Assembly (NCBI GenBank): GCA_031216445.1
Contig: CM062217.1
Coordinates: forward strand, 24,334,001 to 24,398,000
DNA from: Lateolabrax maculatus
Taxonomy: Eukaryota > Chordata > Actinopteri > Acropomatiformes > Lateolabracidae
Direction: 5' to 3'
Length of the DNA: 64,000 nucleotides
Positions 10,797 to 22,340 of this stretch are shown piece after piece. Position numbers and translations under genes: made by a program. The notes beneath the pieces are model-generated. The model did no database searches. It was not told the DNA's origin and worked only from the letters and a program-made list of their open reading frames with translations. The first letter of the stretch is position 1. The number at the start of each line of letters is the position of its first letter.

Positions 10797-13700
10797 ATGC
10801 TGCGGGTCATCCCGTGGATACTCCTGGGTTGGACATTGCTTAGAGCCTCACCGACACCTGGCTCTAACGCTGGCTTCATGCCGCCGCTGTACTCCACCTC
10901 AGATCTTCACAACCTCAACAACCACCGCCGTCCGGAGTGCGTGGCCATACTCAAAAAAAATGGATTACTTCGCCAAGGCCATCCTCCACACAGAGGCTCT
11001 GGCCGCTTATTTTCTTACAGCTTCAGGTCTCCAAACTCCATCCCCTCGCTGTGGTCCTGTCGCACCGAAACTTCCTCGTTACGTCACCACAACAAACACC
11101 ACGTAAATCTGTCCAATCTCCATCCCCTCCCTCAGTCCTCACAGGCAATCACAGAGCAACGTCACCTGAAACTGGCTTTGCTCAACACTCGCTCCCTGAA
11201 CAGTAAAAGCCTCCTTCTGAATGAATTCATAACGGACAGTCACCTTGATTTCCTCACTGAAACATGGCACAAACCCCTGGACTACTTCTCATTAAACCAG
11301 ACCACTCCCACAGGATTCACATACATCGACAAACCTCGTCCTGAGGGACGGGGAGGTGGCGTTGCTGCTGTTTACAGGAAGGACATTAAAACAGCCACCA
11401 TTCCCATTCCTGATGCTCATTCTTTTGAACATCTTGCCTTCAAACTCTCTTCCCATTCCTCTGGTCACTGCTGTTATTTACTGCCCTCCCAAACCAAACC
11501 CTTCCTTTCTCTCTGACTTCTCGGATTTTCTGACCCAGCTATGTGCCATCTCACCTTCCGTCCTCCTCTTAGGTGATTTCAACATCCAGATTGATGACAC
11601 TGACTGCAAATCTGCCACAGAATTCCTGGAACTACTACAGTGCTTCAACTTCACACAACATATCAACTTCCCCACCCACAGCCGTGGTCACATCCTGGAT
11701 TTGGTCTGCTCCACTGGTCTCGCAATACATCAACTCTCCAGCCTCAACCTCAACATCTCTGACCACCTGGCTATCACCATGTCTATCAAACCAAATCTAT
11801 CTCCCCCACAACTCTTTCAGCCTCTCTTGCCAGTTCAATGTCTGCCTTCCCTCCCCCACTGTCTGATAATACCTCCGATCTTGTAAACTACTACAATGAC
11901 ACACTCTCCTCTTGTCTTGATCAGCTGGCTCCCATTAAAACCAAAAATGTCTCATTCACACACTCAGCTCCCTGGTATACTCCTAAACTTCACCAAATGA
12001 AGTCCCGTAAGCGCCAACTGGAAAGACTCTGCAATAAAACAGGTTTAACAGTCCATCTCCAAGCCCACACCGACTACCTGAAACAATACAAAGACGCTCT
12101 CATCTCAGCCCGGTCCAGCTACTACTCGGACCTCATACACTCTGGCTCCTCCAACCCAAAGACTCTCTTCTCCACAATAAACAAACTCCTCAAACCCAGG
12201 GACAACACCTCCAAATCCTTCACAGTCCACAAGTGCAACTCCTTCTTTTTTTTTTTTTCCAAACAAAAATTGACACCATCTACAGCAACCTGAATACCTC
12301 CCCCACTCTCTCCACCCCTCCACCTGCACCCCCCTCTTCTACCCCTCAGCCTCTCTCTCAGTTCTCCCCTGTGTCCCCAATGGAGCTGTCTGCCTTCACA
12401 GTAGGAATGAGAAGCTCCACCTGTCTCCTGGATCCCATCCCATCCAACTTCATCAAGGACTGTCTACCAGCCATCTCACCACTCCTCACAGTGATCATTA
12501 ACTCCTCCCTCAGCTCCGGCTCAGTCCCGGACACACTTAAACTGGCTGCTGTCACCCCCATCCTCAAAAAACCTGGACTTGACCATGACAACCTGAGCAA
12601 TTTCCAGCCCATCTCCAATCTACCATTTCTGTCAAAAATACTGGAATGTGTTGTCGCCTCACAACTCAAAGCCCACCTCACCTGCAATGATCTGTTCGAG
12701 CCATTTCAATCCGGCTTCCGCTCACAGCACAGCACTGAAACAGCCCTCCTCAAAGTCACCAATGACCTCCTCCTCTCCTCAGACTCTGGTCACCTCAACA
12801 TTCTCATCCTCCTCGACCTCATTGCAGCCTTCGACACCATCAACCACAACATTCTTCTCTCCCGCCTCGAATCCTCCCTCAACATCACTGGTACTGCTCT
12901 TTCCTGGCTTAAACCATATCTTACAAACAGAAAACAGTTCATCAACATCAGCAAATGCACCTCCTCCACCACTTCTCTGTCACAAGGCGTCCCCCAGGGT
13001 TCAGTGCTTGGTCCTCCTCCTTCATCCTCTACTTGCTCCTTCTTGGTGACATGCTGATGATGTCCAGCTCTACATCTCCACCAAATCCATTACCACTGCC
13101 ACTCACTCCACTCTGACCAACTGCCTCACTGACATTAAATCATGGATGCAAACCAACTTCCTCAAACTCAACTGTGACAAATCTGACATGATCATCATCG
13201 GTCCCAAATCCCTCACTAAATCCAGTCCCAACTTCTGCCTCACCATCGACAACACCACTCTGTCTCCCTCCCCACACATCTGCAACCTCGGAGTCATGTT
13301 CGACAGCAACCACTCTTTCGAACACCACGTTAGCTAAATCACCAGGACTGCCTTTTTCCAATTAAAAAACATAGCCCGTCTCCGCCCATCACTCTCTTCA
13401 TCTGCTGCTGAGACTCTGATCCATGCTTTCATCACCTCCAGAATCGACTACTGCAACAGTATTTTATTTGGCACATCATCAAAAGTCCTAAACAAACTCC
13501 AGTACATCCAGAACTCTGCTGCTCGCTTGCTCACCCACTCCCGCTTCCGTGATCACATCACCCCTGTTCTCCAGAACCTCCACTGGCTGCCTGTCCCACA
13601 ACGGATACAGTACAAAGTCCTTCTCCTCACTCACAAAGCTCTCCATAATCAAGCCCCCTCCTACCTGACCGACCTGCTCCACCACCACACCCCATCCCGC

Positions 13701-13898
13701 AGCCTCCGCTCCTCTGACGCCAACCTCCTGTCTCTGCCACTCAGAACCAAACACCGGACTTGGGGTGACAGAGCCTTCTCCATAGCTGCCCCCTCCCTCT
13801 GGAACTCTCTCCCCAAACACATTCGTGACTGCTCCGATCCTTCCATGTTCAAATCAAAAATCAAAACTCACCTTTTTAGAACTGCTTTTAATATGTGA
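10797..13898 (+). pseudogene. Broken L2 ORF2 (endonuclease plus reverse transcriptase)
   Basis: The endonuclease part shows LALLNTRSLNSKS, DFLTETW, GRGGGVAAVYR, AVIYCPPK, LLLGDFNI (near 11565) and ISDHLAI (near 11755). The reverse transcriptase shows TPILKKPG, PISNLPFLSKILE, FQSGFR..STETAL, motif A LLDLIAAFDTINHNIL (12808-12860), motif B SQGVPQGSVLGP (about 12978-13015) and motif C ADDVQLY (from 13053). The C-terminal region has ITSRIDYCNS, LHWLPV and APSLWNSLP. The frame changes near 11450, 11800-11850, at the (T)13 run 12246-12258, and near 13015-13050, where a short segment between motifs B and C appears deleted and the usual Tyr before ADD is His. A TAA at 13335-13337 replaces a sense codon. 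It cannot make a functional protein. Real ORF start is uncertain; 10797 is simply the first long open ATG. Confidence 0.88.
12246..12258 (+). repeat. (T)13 run within L2 ORF2
   Basis: Thirteen T residues mark the boundary where the reading frame changes between the linker region and the reverse transcriptase. Homopolymer slippage is the likely cause of this frameshift. Confidence 0.85.
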
Positions 13899-14025
13899 TG
13901 AATGTACTATGTCAATGTTTACTATGTTTTAATGTGAAACTTTTATGATGATTTTATTGTCTGTAAAGCGACTTTGAGTACCTTGAAAAGCGCTATATTA
14001 ATAAAATGTATTATTATTATTATTA

Positions 14026-14056
14026 CAAACACACACACCTACACGCACACACACAG
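14026..14056 (+). repeat. CA-rich simple repeat after L2 tail
   Basis: Interrupted CA/ACAC sequence directly follows the (ATT)n tail. Together with the CA-rich sequence at 10336-10348 it suggests the pre-insertion site was a CA-rich tract. Confidence 0.7.
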
Positions 14057-15282
14057 GTATCCATACAAAAGATGTACACAGTCATATTTTCATGTACACT
14101 TGCACAAAGACATCAGAGCAAAGCAGCAGCTCCTGCTAAGTAATTGAGAAGAAAATAACTCTTAGAGCAGCAAGAGATTTTCAATTTTTTCATTTGCTAG
14201 GTGGTCTGTCAAACACGGGCCCGGGGGGATTAGACCCTTTGGTGGTGATGACTCAATGTGTGGAGCCTCGCTGCATGAAAGATGAGCTGGCCACATTGTT
14301 TACAGAAACACATTTTGTAGCATGACATTGTCAAGCAATATCCCCCCCCCCCCCCCCCCACGACTGTATGCTTCTCAGTAAAGCCTCTTACATGGCCTGT
14401 AATCAATTTTAAAAGGTTGAATGGTATGAAAAGCAATTACACGGCACATGTGTCCACTGTCAGGCAGCTGGCGAGGCAGCAGTTTGAGAGGTGGTCTCCC
14501 CAGTGATTACAGAGCATAGATCTGGAGCTGTGTCAGTTATAGGTTGTTTCTGTTAGATCCTCCTGTTACACCAGAGGCCCAAGCAGCCTTACAGGCCTGA
14601 TTGACTGAGACAGCCTCTGACAGTTATTGACAGGCTGCCGCACTTCCCAGAAAGGGCAACAGAGAGAGAGAGGGAGAGCGATTGGGAAGCAAATCCCCAT
14701 GTTAGGGCTGCTCAAATATCCTGTTTCTGCTTAGTCTTGAAGTGGGATGCTTTCCTTTTTCATTATTTGAAGGTGTTTCTTATGGACTGATGGGTCGATA
14801 TCGGCTGTTTATTAAATATCAAATATCTGCCACTCATGATATCCTCCACTGAGATTCTTCTTCAATGACCCTATATAAGAAAAACAATAAGACTTGTTTT
14901 TTTTCTTTGCACATTTTACTGTACTCATCAGTTTACAGCAATTTTTTTATATACGGTTTATATAACCAACCACTGACTGATACCGCACAATATGTCTTCA
15001 GCCTAGAAAACTTAAGAAAGCCTCTTTCCTCAGAAAAATCCTCTGCTGCTCAGAAAGTGATAAGTTTAATATTTATAGCAGTCTGTTTGGAAAAATACAT
15101 GTCAGAACCCAACAGTTTCGCTGGCTTTATTTTAAGAGTTTTTCAGGTTCAAATCAGACCAAATGGTGACTGCATATAACCAAATAAAAGGTCAGACTAA
15201 AAAAGCCAGAATATATCTAGCAACAACCAAAACTGAGAATCTATTTGACAAAAGAAGTTTTCAAAATCATATTTTAAGTAAA
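14057..15282. other. Intronic sequence with a poly-C tract, no gene seen
   Basis: Contains (C)18 at 14342-14359 and a short GA-rich tract near 14660. Otherwise unrecognised; no coding signal. Confidence 0.4.
14342..14359 (+). repeat. Homopolymer run (C)18
   Basis: Eighteen uninterrupted C residues. Length is likely polymorphic or uncertain in the assembly. Confidence 0.95.
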
Positions 15283-15412
15283 AATGCCAAAAAATGGTAA
15301 GGATTTGCCACTTTTCTTCATCTTACATGACAGTAAACTGAACAAATTTGTATTTTGGACTGTGGGTGAGACAAAACAAGCAATCTTAAGATATCAGCTT
15401 GGGTTTGAGGAA
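15283..15412 (-). mobile_element. Fragment of the GGGCTGCAACTAACGATTA-family repeat
   Basis: AATGCCAAAAAATGGTAAGGATTTGCC, CATGACAGTAAACTGAA, TTGTATTTTGGACTGTGGGTGAGACAAAACAAG and ATATCAGCTTGGG align in order with the copies at 9479-9737 and 55930-56174. The ends of the element are lost. Confidence 0.65.
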
Positions 15413-16297
15413 AAACAACCTCTCAAGACAAGGGAGAGTGTCAGTTGTTTCAGCAAATACCCATGTCCATGCTCCATTGACAAAGACCTATTACAGTGTT
15501 GTGTTTCAGACTGATGTGAAGGTTGGATGTGGGCAGAGAAATAGAACAAGGTTATTAGGCTAATATGGTACACGCAAAAAAGGGTCCCATGGAATGCTTG
15601 AGAACACAGAGTCAAATACACATATGGCTATGCTTTCGAAATCTCTGAGAGCAGATTTACTGCTGCTGATTTTGCAACATTTTGAACATCTGAAATTTCC
15701 CTGAAAGCTAGTGTGGTATATCATTAACTATGCCATTAAGGGTCAACCGTCACTTGCTGTAAATGTCAATACTCAACCAGCCACACCATTAACAACCAGC
15801 AAGATTAGAAGGAAATGACATAATACAGCACAATGAATGCAGTAATAGAAGGGCCTGAACATGCAGCCAAACAACTTAAGCCACATTCAAACCTGGAACC
15901 TAACAAAAACTCCACATATTCAGCCCATCAACACCCCCTGTCAGCTCAGCATATTTTTCGTGTCCACACATTGATAGGTGAAAACCTGTGAAACCCTGGT
16001 AGATTGCAGACTGTATCTTTTCACGAGACAAGGAGAGAAATTTCCCCATCAACATGCATTCAGGTGTCGTCTTCGGTCTATCAGGCATTTCAATCATCCT
16101 CTGCGCTCAGGCTTCACTGCTCTGTGCAGCCGGTGAAGATACCGTCAGCAGCAGCTCAGTTAGGTGTTGATTACCACATTAGAAAAAAAAAAAACATAAA
16201 CACTCTGACTGAAAACCACAATGAATTGCCATCCCATAAGGATGTAAAATATGGAACCATAAAGACATTATGAAATAAATAATTAAATGAATGTTGG
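15413..16297. other. Intronic sequence, no feature recognised
   Basis: No repeat, exon or motif cluster that I can name. Confidence 0.4.
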
Positions 16298-16396
16298 CAT
16301 TTTCCCCAACACTTTAGTTTCATGTCAAGTTTTATTGCATATTTTATTGCATGTTTTCATGACAGTGGCGCTGTCATTGCCCTCTAACCTTTCAGC

Positions 16397-16485
16397 CAAT
16401 CACATGCCCCCTGATTCAGAATTACTATGATATTGTTTTTGCTAACTGGCTAAATCTGGTAACAGAGGCAGGGGGCATGTGATTG
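16397..16485. repeat. Perfect 17-bp inverted repeat with 55-bp spacer
   Basis: CAATCACATGCCCCCTG at 16397-16413 is the exact reverse complement of CAGGGGGCATGTGATTG at 16469-16485. Confidence 0.95.
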
Positions 16486-16725
16486 TATGACAGATGAGTG
16501 GGCGGGTGTGTTTACACCACTGTGGTGGCAATTCTGCAATCCCACTCTGACAACGAGGAAATGAGACACAAATCTCTTATAGTATTTTCACACTATTTAA
16601 TGCTCCGAACATGGTACACAAGACGGTTAGTTTGTATTGTGCACATCGATGGGAGACTGTTCTTTCTCTTTATACCTTTGGCTGATGACATAAAGGTGGG
16701 CAACGATGTCTTAGTTTAGGCAACA

Positions 16726-16865
16726 GTTACATTGTAGAGGATTCAACATGACCAATGCATAGGGGAAATGAACATGATTACATTGTGCATGATCAAAGTT
16801 ACATTGTATAAATTCAACATGATCAAACACGGGGGAAATAATAAATACATTGTGTCTGTCAAAAG
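16726..16865 (+). repeat. Two tandem units of about 70 bp
   Basis: Unit 1 is 16726-16797 (72 bp) and unit 2 is 16798-16865 (68 bp). Both begin GTTACATTGTA and share ATTCAACATGA, GGGGAAAT and ACATTGTG in the same order. A partial third unit starts GTTACATTT at 16866. Confidence 0.85.
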
Positions 16866-16971
16866 GTTACATTTCCCTTACAACCACAGTCACAAAAAGT
16901 GACATTATGAAATAAAAAGTGCCAGTATGAAACCAAACTTGACATGAAATATAAGTGTTATTGGGGAAAAC

Positions 16972-18062
16972 TGCTTTACATATACTATAATAAAATGAAA
17001 ATGAAGTCCTATAATATGCTGTCATTGTGAAAAATGAAAAATGAATTATCTTAAACTATTTCAAAAAATATTGCTAGCTTATTTATTTTGCACAATTTAT
17101 TCATATGATTATTTATTTCAGAATGATTTAGTTATTTATTGAGTATTGAACACTGGGGTTCCATAGCAAAACATATTAAACTGCAGCTGCATGTCACTAA
17201 TATCCAAAGAAAAGCATCTTCAAAAGGTGATTACAGCTGGAAATACAACACAGTTTGTCATGCTACTTCATTTCCCCAGGTGCTTGCCCCCCAAAAAAGA
17301 GGAAAACAAGTTTCTCTATTAGCATCACAGTTCACTGAGAAATGGCTTGTTAGTATTGTTAGCAGTCATAATGGATACCGATGGTTCCACCAGTAAGCCG
17401 CTGGCTCATCAGCATTACATTTGGGTCTCATGTATAAACATGAGGTGTCTGCCGTCCTAATCCTCACAATACTGCTGAATCAATCTGCCCTTTATTAGAC
17501 TTCAAGCCACTGTAGAAATGTTGTTGCCAGAAATACTGATGACACAGATTTGCATATTACTACAAAATCTATGCCTGCCATGGATAGTCTTGTAGCCAAG
17601 CTAACCTTGCTTTTATGTATCACAGGCTCATCAGATTAAAAAATGAATCCCAAGGCATGAAATGGGAATAGACAGGCGTAGATAGCTGTGTTGTCAGGTT
17701 GTTTGATTTGTAGACACTGACACGAGCCTTGTGCTTAAAAGAACGTGTTTGTTATGTAATCTTATGAGACAAATTTAATTCATTTTACGTCCTCTGTTTG
17801 ATTATTCGAGGTATTTGAAGAGTGTTTTGTAGCAAAATTAATTTGCTTCTGGTAATTTCTCTTAGTGAGATGACAATCAAAGACATCCAATATGTTTCAG
17901 AAAGGGTAAATTTAATGCTTTATCTATCTAACAGTGGCACATTTTTTACATTGTGTTGGCTCTGCACTGCGGCACACTGGATTTTAAATGAAACAATGAG
18001 GTTAAAGTGCTGACAGTCTTCTTATACATTGTCCCTTTGATTGATGTTTCATGTGTGGAGCT
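16972..18062. other. Intronic sequence, no feature recognised
   Basis: AT-rich at 17000-17130, more balanced after that. No exon or known repeat seen. Confidence 0.4.
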
Positions 18063-18345
18063 AAAGCCAGGAAGTGATTGGCTTACCTTAGCATAAAGAC
18101 TGGAAGCAAGGGGAAGCAGCTGGTCTGGCTATGTCCAGAGTTTAAAAATTAAAAAAAAAAAGATTCATATGGAAACAGAAATTTAAAAACAAAAAGGATG
18201 TTTTTTACGGGGCATTATGGGCTAGGTTGTTTGCTTGATGAACAGCGGCCGGGTGCGGTGACTTTCTGGAGTCTCAGGTAGTTGCCATTCAACATCACGA
18301 CTCCAGGCAGTCACTGCTACCGACCAAGAAATAGTTCCAACACTT
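18063..18345 (+). repeat. Dispersed teleost repeat (TTAGCATAAAGACTGGAA family)
   Basis: Begins GAAGTGATTGGCTTACC, CTTAGCATAAAGACTGGAAG, GGGGAAGCAGCTGGTCTGGC and later has TTTTTTACGGGGCATTATG, GTGACTTTCTGGAGTCTC and CCAAGAAATAGTTCC. I recall this combination from a repeat spread through percomorph genomes. Class unknown to me. A poly-A stretch at 18151-18161 interrupts it. Confidence 0.6.
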
Positions 18346-19849
18346 GTCATTTCTACATTTCGTTTTTTGTAACAAACAAACAAACAAGATACAACATCTC
18401 AATTAGCGAGCGTCTTTTGTTAAGTGAAAACGGGATTTTGTAGAAAATCAAAACATCAAAGTAAGACTTTGGAAAGAGTAAAAAACTCAAGTATTGTATT
18501 TTTACTAGTATTGAAAATAACATCCAGTCCCATTGCTTAACATATCTGATTAAAATCGGTATAAATCTGAAGGATTATAAAAAAAAATAAAAAAGAGCTT
18601 ATTTTATCAGCAATACAGGTAGAATCTGATTTTGTGCTCACTGATGGCTGTTTCCCTGGCTGGAGAATCAACCAAACCAATCAGAGCTTTGTGGGAGGGA
18701 TTAACAATGAAGACATCAGCTTCCTGTGCCAGAGCAAGAGAGATAACAGAACAGGAAAAACTGCCACAAAAATGGGGACAAGCTTGTATGGATTCCATGC
18801 AACTAAATTTAACTTAAAAATAAATAATAACAAGAAATAACAACTCCTCTATCGTTAATTGACTTATGAAAAGTTTAGCTAACTGCGACTGTTGAGAAGA
18901 AGCTACCACAGCTTCTGTGTTGACTGAAAATGACGTTGGCGAGCAAAATAGCAACTGAAGCCTGACTGAACAATAATGCAAAACCAAAACTCTATCCAAT
19001 ACAAGGCTATAAAACAAGTAGCACTGTTCACACACTATGGATGCAAACACCTCCACACACAAAGCTATGTAGACTGTCAATTTAGAGCGTGTGACATTTG
19101 AATAAAAATAAGCATAAATCAAAAACCACAGAGACGATATCTCCCTAAACTGAGACAGTTGTACCTCGTTTAAAAATGCGAAAAGGTCTGCAGCCCCTTT
19201 GGAATGGAACGTGTCTGGCTGACTGAATGGGCTTTGATCACTCTTTCAGTGATGGCAAATGCCTTAAGCGTTACCTGCGCCGTCTCCTGGCACATTTAAA
19301 TTGAAAGGCCAGAAACTAATTACCAAGTGCGACTGCCTGACAAAGCTCCAATTCCAACTCATTTTCCCTGTCAAACAGAGAGAAGGGGCGGATGCTGCAG
19401 CTTGTCAAACTCAAGACTTACTCTGCATAAGCCTGCCCCCCCCCCCAAACTCTAACCGTCCAGCTCGCTGCTGTCTCTTGATGTGAGAAAAGTGCACAGC
19501 GGCTCAGCGGTCATGAGGTAAATTGGATCTCAAAAGACGAGAGCCATACGGTTTGGTCTGATTTATTTACAAGCTGGCTGATGAGGGCCACAGAGGGCCC
19601 ACACTGGGATTCTGGGGAAATGGCCTCTAAACCCGGGCTGAGGCGGCTCTGATAAATCTTATTTAACACTCTGCTTTATACTGCGGAGAAAAACTCAAGG
19701 TGCTTCCACAACAGTCGCACACAATCACAGATACAGACAGAGAGCAGATAGTTTCTATGCATTAATGCAACCCCCTGGCCCTGCTGAATTTTTATTTCTA
19801 GGTTCCACTGTGGACCAGCAGTAATTGGAGCATGCTGTTTTGTAGTCTA
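18346..19849. other. Intronic sequence, no gene seen
   Basis: Contains a (CAAA)n-like tract near 18371-18388 and (C)11 at 19436-19446. No coding signal or named repeat. Confidence 0.4.
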
Positions 19850-20065
19850 TGCAACGTTTAGTTTTTCAGGGTCACTGGGCTTGAGCCTATGTAAGCATTC
19901 ACAGGGTGAAGCGGACAATCCTGACAGGTCTATCGTAGACATCTCAAGTGCACATTTTTTGTGGTTCAAGACTTTTATGTCTTTGGATTGTAAAAGAAAA
20001 CCCCACAGTGCACAGATGAAGGAATCAAACCCTTGACCTTTTGGTTCTTAGATGACTAACCACTA
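19850..20065 (+). repeat. Decayed dispersed repeat (GTCTTTGGACTGTGGGAGGAA-type)
   Basis: TTCACAGGGTGAAGCGGACAATCC, GACAGGTCTATCG, ATGTCTTTGGATTGTAAAAG, CCCCACAGTGCACAG, AATCAAACCCTTGACC and TGACTAACCACTACA follow the order of a very common teleost repeat as I remember it. Heavily diverged, limits approximate. Confidence 0.55.
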
Positions 20066-20534
20066 CATAACATTAAAGTGCGCTTGCAGTATGCAACTTT
20101 GGCTGAGCTGCAGCTACTGTAGCCACACGTTGCAAATACAGGATGAAGGTAACTGCTAAAATGTCACTTGGTTCATTTAGTCCAGAATAAAGAAGTGAGT
20201 TGTAATCAGTTTGTTTTTCATTAGTGTGAATACCTATGAGCGAAAACTTGGAGTCACGTGGACTCATCCTGCATTGTCAGAGCTACACAGGCACATGACA
20301 GAACATCGAAACAAAGTGTAATCCAGTGACTGTCAGCAAGCTATGCAGCACTTTACTGTGCTCGAGTCATTTATCACAAAGAAATCATGAAGAAACAGGT
20401 GATGAGGAACATTATCAGGTGACTCTGCAACTGCTCTTCATCTGTGATGAATAATGCCAGACATGCGTCTTTAACGTTTAATAGGACTGAAATGTCTGAA
20501 ATACAAGTACAGGATTGGGAAGACATTTTTTTTA

Positions 20535-20780
20535 AAGACATTCATAGTCCCCAGAGGCCAAATCCTACTGAATTTTTTGACCTCCTGACTTTCATGCTAG
20601 CACCACCAAGAGGTTAAAGTTTGAACTTATTCTGTTAAATGTCTCTATTCCAACTATTCATTGGATTCCCATGAAATTTGGTACACAGATTCGGGATGAA
20701 TCCTAATTACTTAAATGATCCTCTGACTTTTCATGTGACACCATCAGCAGGTTGACATTTTCAGTGTATGGAGAGAAACC
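20535..20780 (-). repeat. Dispersed teleost repeat (CCATCCAATAGTTGTTGAGAC family), reverse copy
   Basis: ATAGTCCCCAGAGGCC, TCCTGACTTTCATGCTAGC, ATTCCCATGAAATTTGGTAC, GGGATGAATCCTAATTACTT and CTCTGACTTTTCATGTGAC are the reverse complement of the family represented at 29975-30270. The repeat has an internally repeated structure, with two similar halves. Non-coding. Confidence 0.7.
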
Positions 20781-21099
20781 TTTTCAAGGGTTCTCTGTGC
20801 CGTCGTTTTGGTCCAAACAAAAGTTCCAGACCTAACGCTAACAGTAGCTCAAGTAGTGTAGTCAGCGCACCGACTCAGTAATGTCAGTTTCACAACAATA
20901 TCCATGTAACGTTTGCTAACATTAGGTATCACTGGCCAACATAGGTTATTTGTCGTACCAGACCAAGTAAGCAGCACATACTGAAAGTCTCCCTCAGTCG
21001 AAAACAGCAGCAGGAATGTATTGTTAGGCCCATTGCAATGTTACATCTGGATGGGAATCAGAGGAAACTGCTAACTTTGCCTTGAACATAAAGAAAATC
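20781..21099. other. Intronic sequence, no clear feature
   Basis: Possibly contains old repeat sequence (AACATAGGTTATTTGTCGTACCAG), not classifiable by eye. Confidence 0.3.
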
Positions 21100-22340
21100 T
21101 TAATTTGCTCCACAAACCAATATGCCAATCTCCCTGCAACGAAGCATTCCGTCTTTCAGCTGTCAGCTCCATCCCATTGATTTATGAATATATCATTTAG
21201 TAATTGATTGGGTGGTTTGCTGGAGGCCCTTGTTAATATTTCACTTGACCTCTCACCAAATTGGAGTTTATCATCTCTGACAGATGACTTCGCTGTGTGC
21301 AGGAATGCGAGATGTGAAATGAAAGCTGTTGCTCCCCTCTCCGTTTCATTAAAAATGCAACACAGAACCTGCCGGAGGTGAGGCGTAATGAGCGGAAGCA
21401 GGCACCTGGGTCCTCAATGGGTCCTATTCATATAGGCTACCATGCCGTTTTGTCTGGGAAACCACATATTTTCCATGCTCCATCATTAGGGGTTACTGCA
21501 TATCTTTCCGGTAGAATATAATTAAGATCCAACTGGCAACAGGCTTTGCATACGGATTAATCAAATCTCATTGGCCTTTATATGAACAAAGAATATTTAT
21601 GCATTATGTGTAATGTACTGTACATGTAGTATTTAGTATGTATGTGCATGTATATTGTATTATGTAATATGCGTGAATATATAATAGTAGTACATCCACG
21701 TACATGTGAACGATATGTTATCATGCAATATGTAGGAGGAATTTTCGTGTAATATATAGGCCATGTGCTTCTATTTCCATTAAAATGCGGATAATTCAAT
21801 CTTCATTACCATCCATTATGAGCAGCATCACATTATAATTATGCGAAATGAGATCATATCATGAGGAGGCAGGGGGAAGAAGGAGAACTGATAGGCCTGT
21901 TTTGAAGTGTTCCCCCCAGCAGGGACGGGATGGTTACAAGCGGGTAGATATTATCTCCTCCGACACCCATTGTGTAGCCGACTCCCTCTGGCACAGGGCT
22001 GGAAGCATTGTTGGAATTGATTTAGTGAACGGGGCCCAATCTTTGGACACTTTGCTGCTATTGACTGCGGCCTCAAATCAGAAATTCGAACAGAACTCAG
22101 TCGGGGATTTAATTAAAACTCAAAAGAGGGAATGACTGACATTGTGGACAGGGTAGTTGCGAGAAATCAATTGTGCAATGCAAATTAGTTTCAAATCTCC
22201 CCTTTGCCTTCTGCTTCCATCACTTATTTATCTTTTTTTCCTCCTCCACAGCTCTGCGCTGCATTCTGAACTGGGGGCACAGCTCTATCTTTATTCAGCA
22301 GTTAAGAAGATAAGCAAATGTTTTTAAGCTCATTACTAAA
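21100..22340. promoter_or_regulatory. Candidate conserved non-coding (enhancer-like) block
   Basis: Over 1 kb without recognised repeats, of complex composition, rich in homeodomain-type words. At 21545-21562 a POU-like TTTGCATA is followed by GGATTAATC, a palindromic bicoid/OTX-type site. UNC5D and other neural-guidance genes are known for long introns carrying conserved enhancers. The call is an impression only; conservation cannot be tested here. Confidence 0.3.

Larger units (their letters stand above)
10349..14025 (+). mobile_element. Near full-length, inactive L2-clade LINE (non-LTR retrotransposon)
   Basis: About 3.7 kb of GC-richer sequence in AT-rich surroundings, ending in the L2-type tail TGTAAAGCGACTTTGAGTA..AAAAGCGCTATATTAATAAA followed by (ATT)n. 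It encodes an apurinic-type endonuclease, a reverse transcriptase and the conserved L2 C-terminal region, all interrupted. It lies antisense to the unc5d gene. The 5' limit is set where CA-rich flank (10336-10348) gives way to element sequence. CA-rich sequence also follows the 3' end, so it may have inserted into a CA-rich site; I see no clean target duplication. Such elements are common in fish introns. Confidence 0.88.
16298..16971. mobile_element. Unclassified inverted-repeat element with internal foldback and tandem repeat
   Basis: Outer arms are 16298-16332 and 16935-16971. AAACTTGACATGAAA is exactly repeated in inverse orientation, followed outward by AGTGTT and TTGGGGAAAA-type blocks with a 3-bp indel. 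Inside are a perfect 17-bp inverted repeat (16397-16413 with 16469-16485) and a tandem duplication (16726-16797 and 16798-16865). There is no transposase. It has the form of a non-autonomous DNA transposon of about 674 bp, but I see no certain target-site duplication and cannot name the family. Confidence 0.6.
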
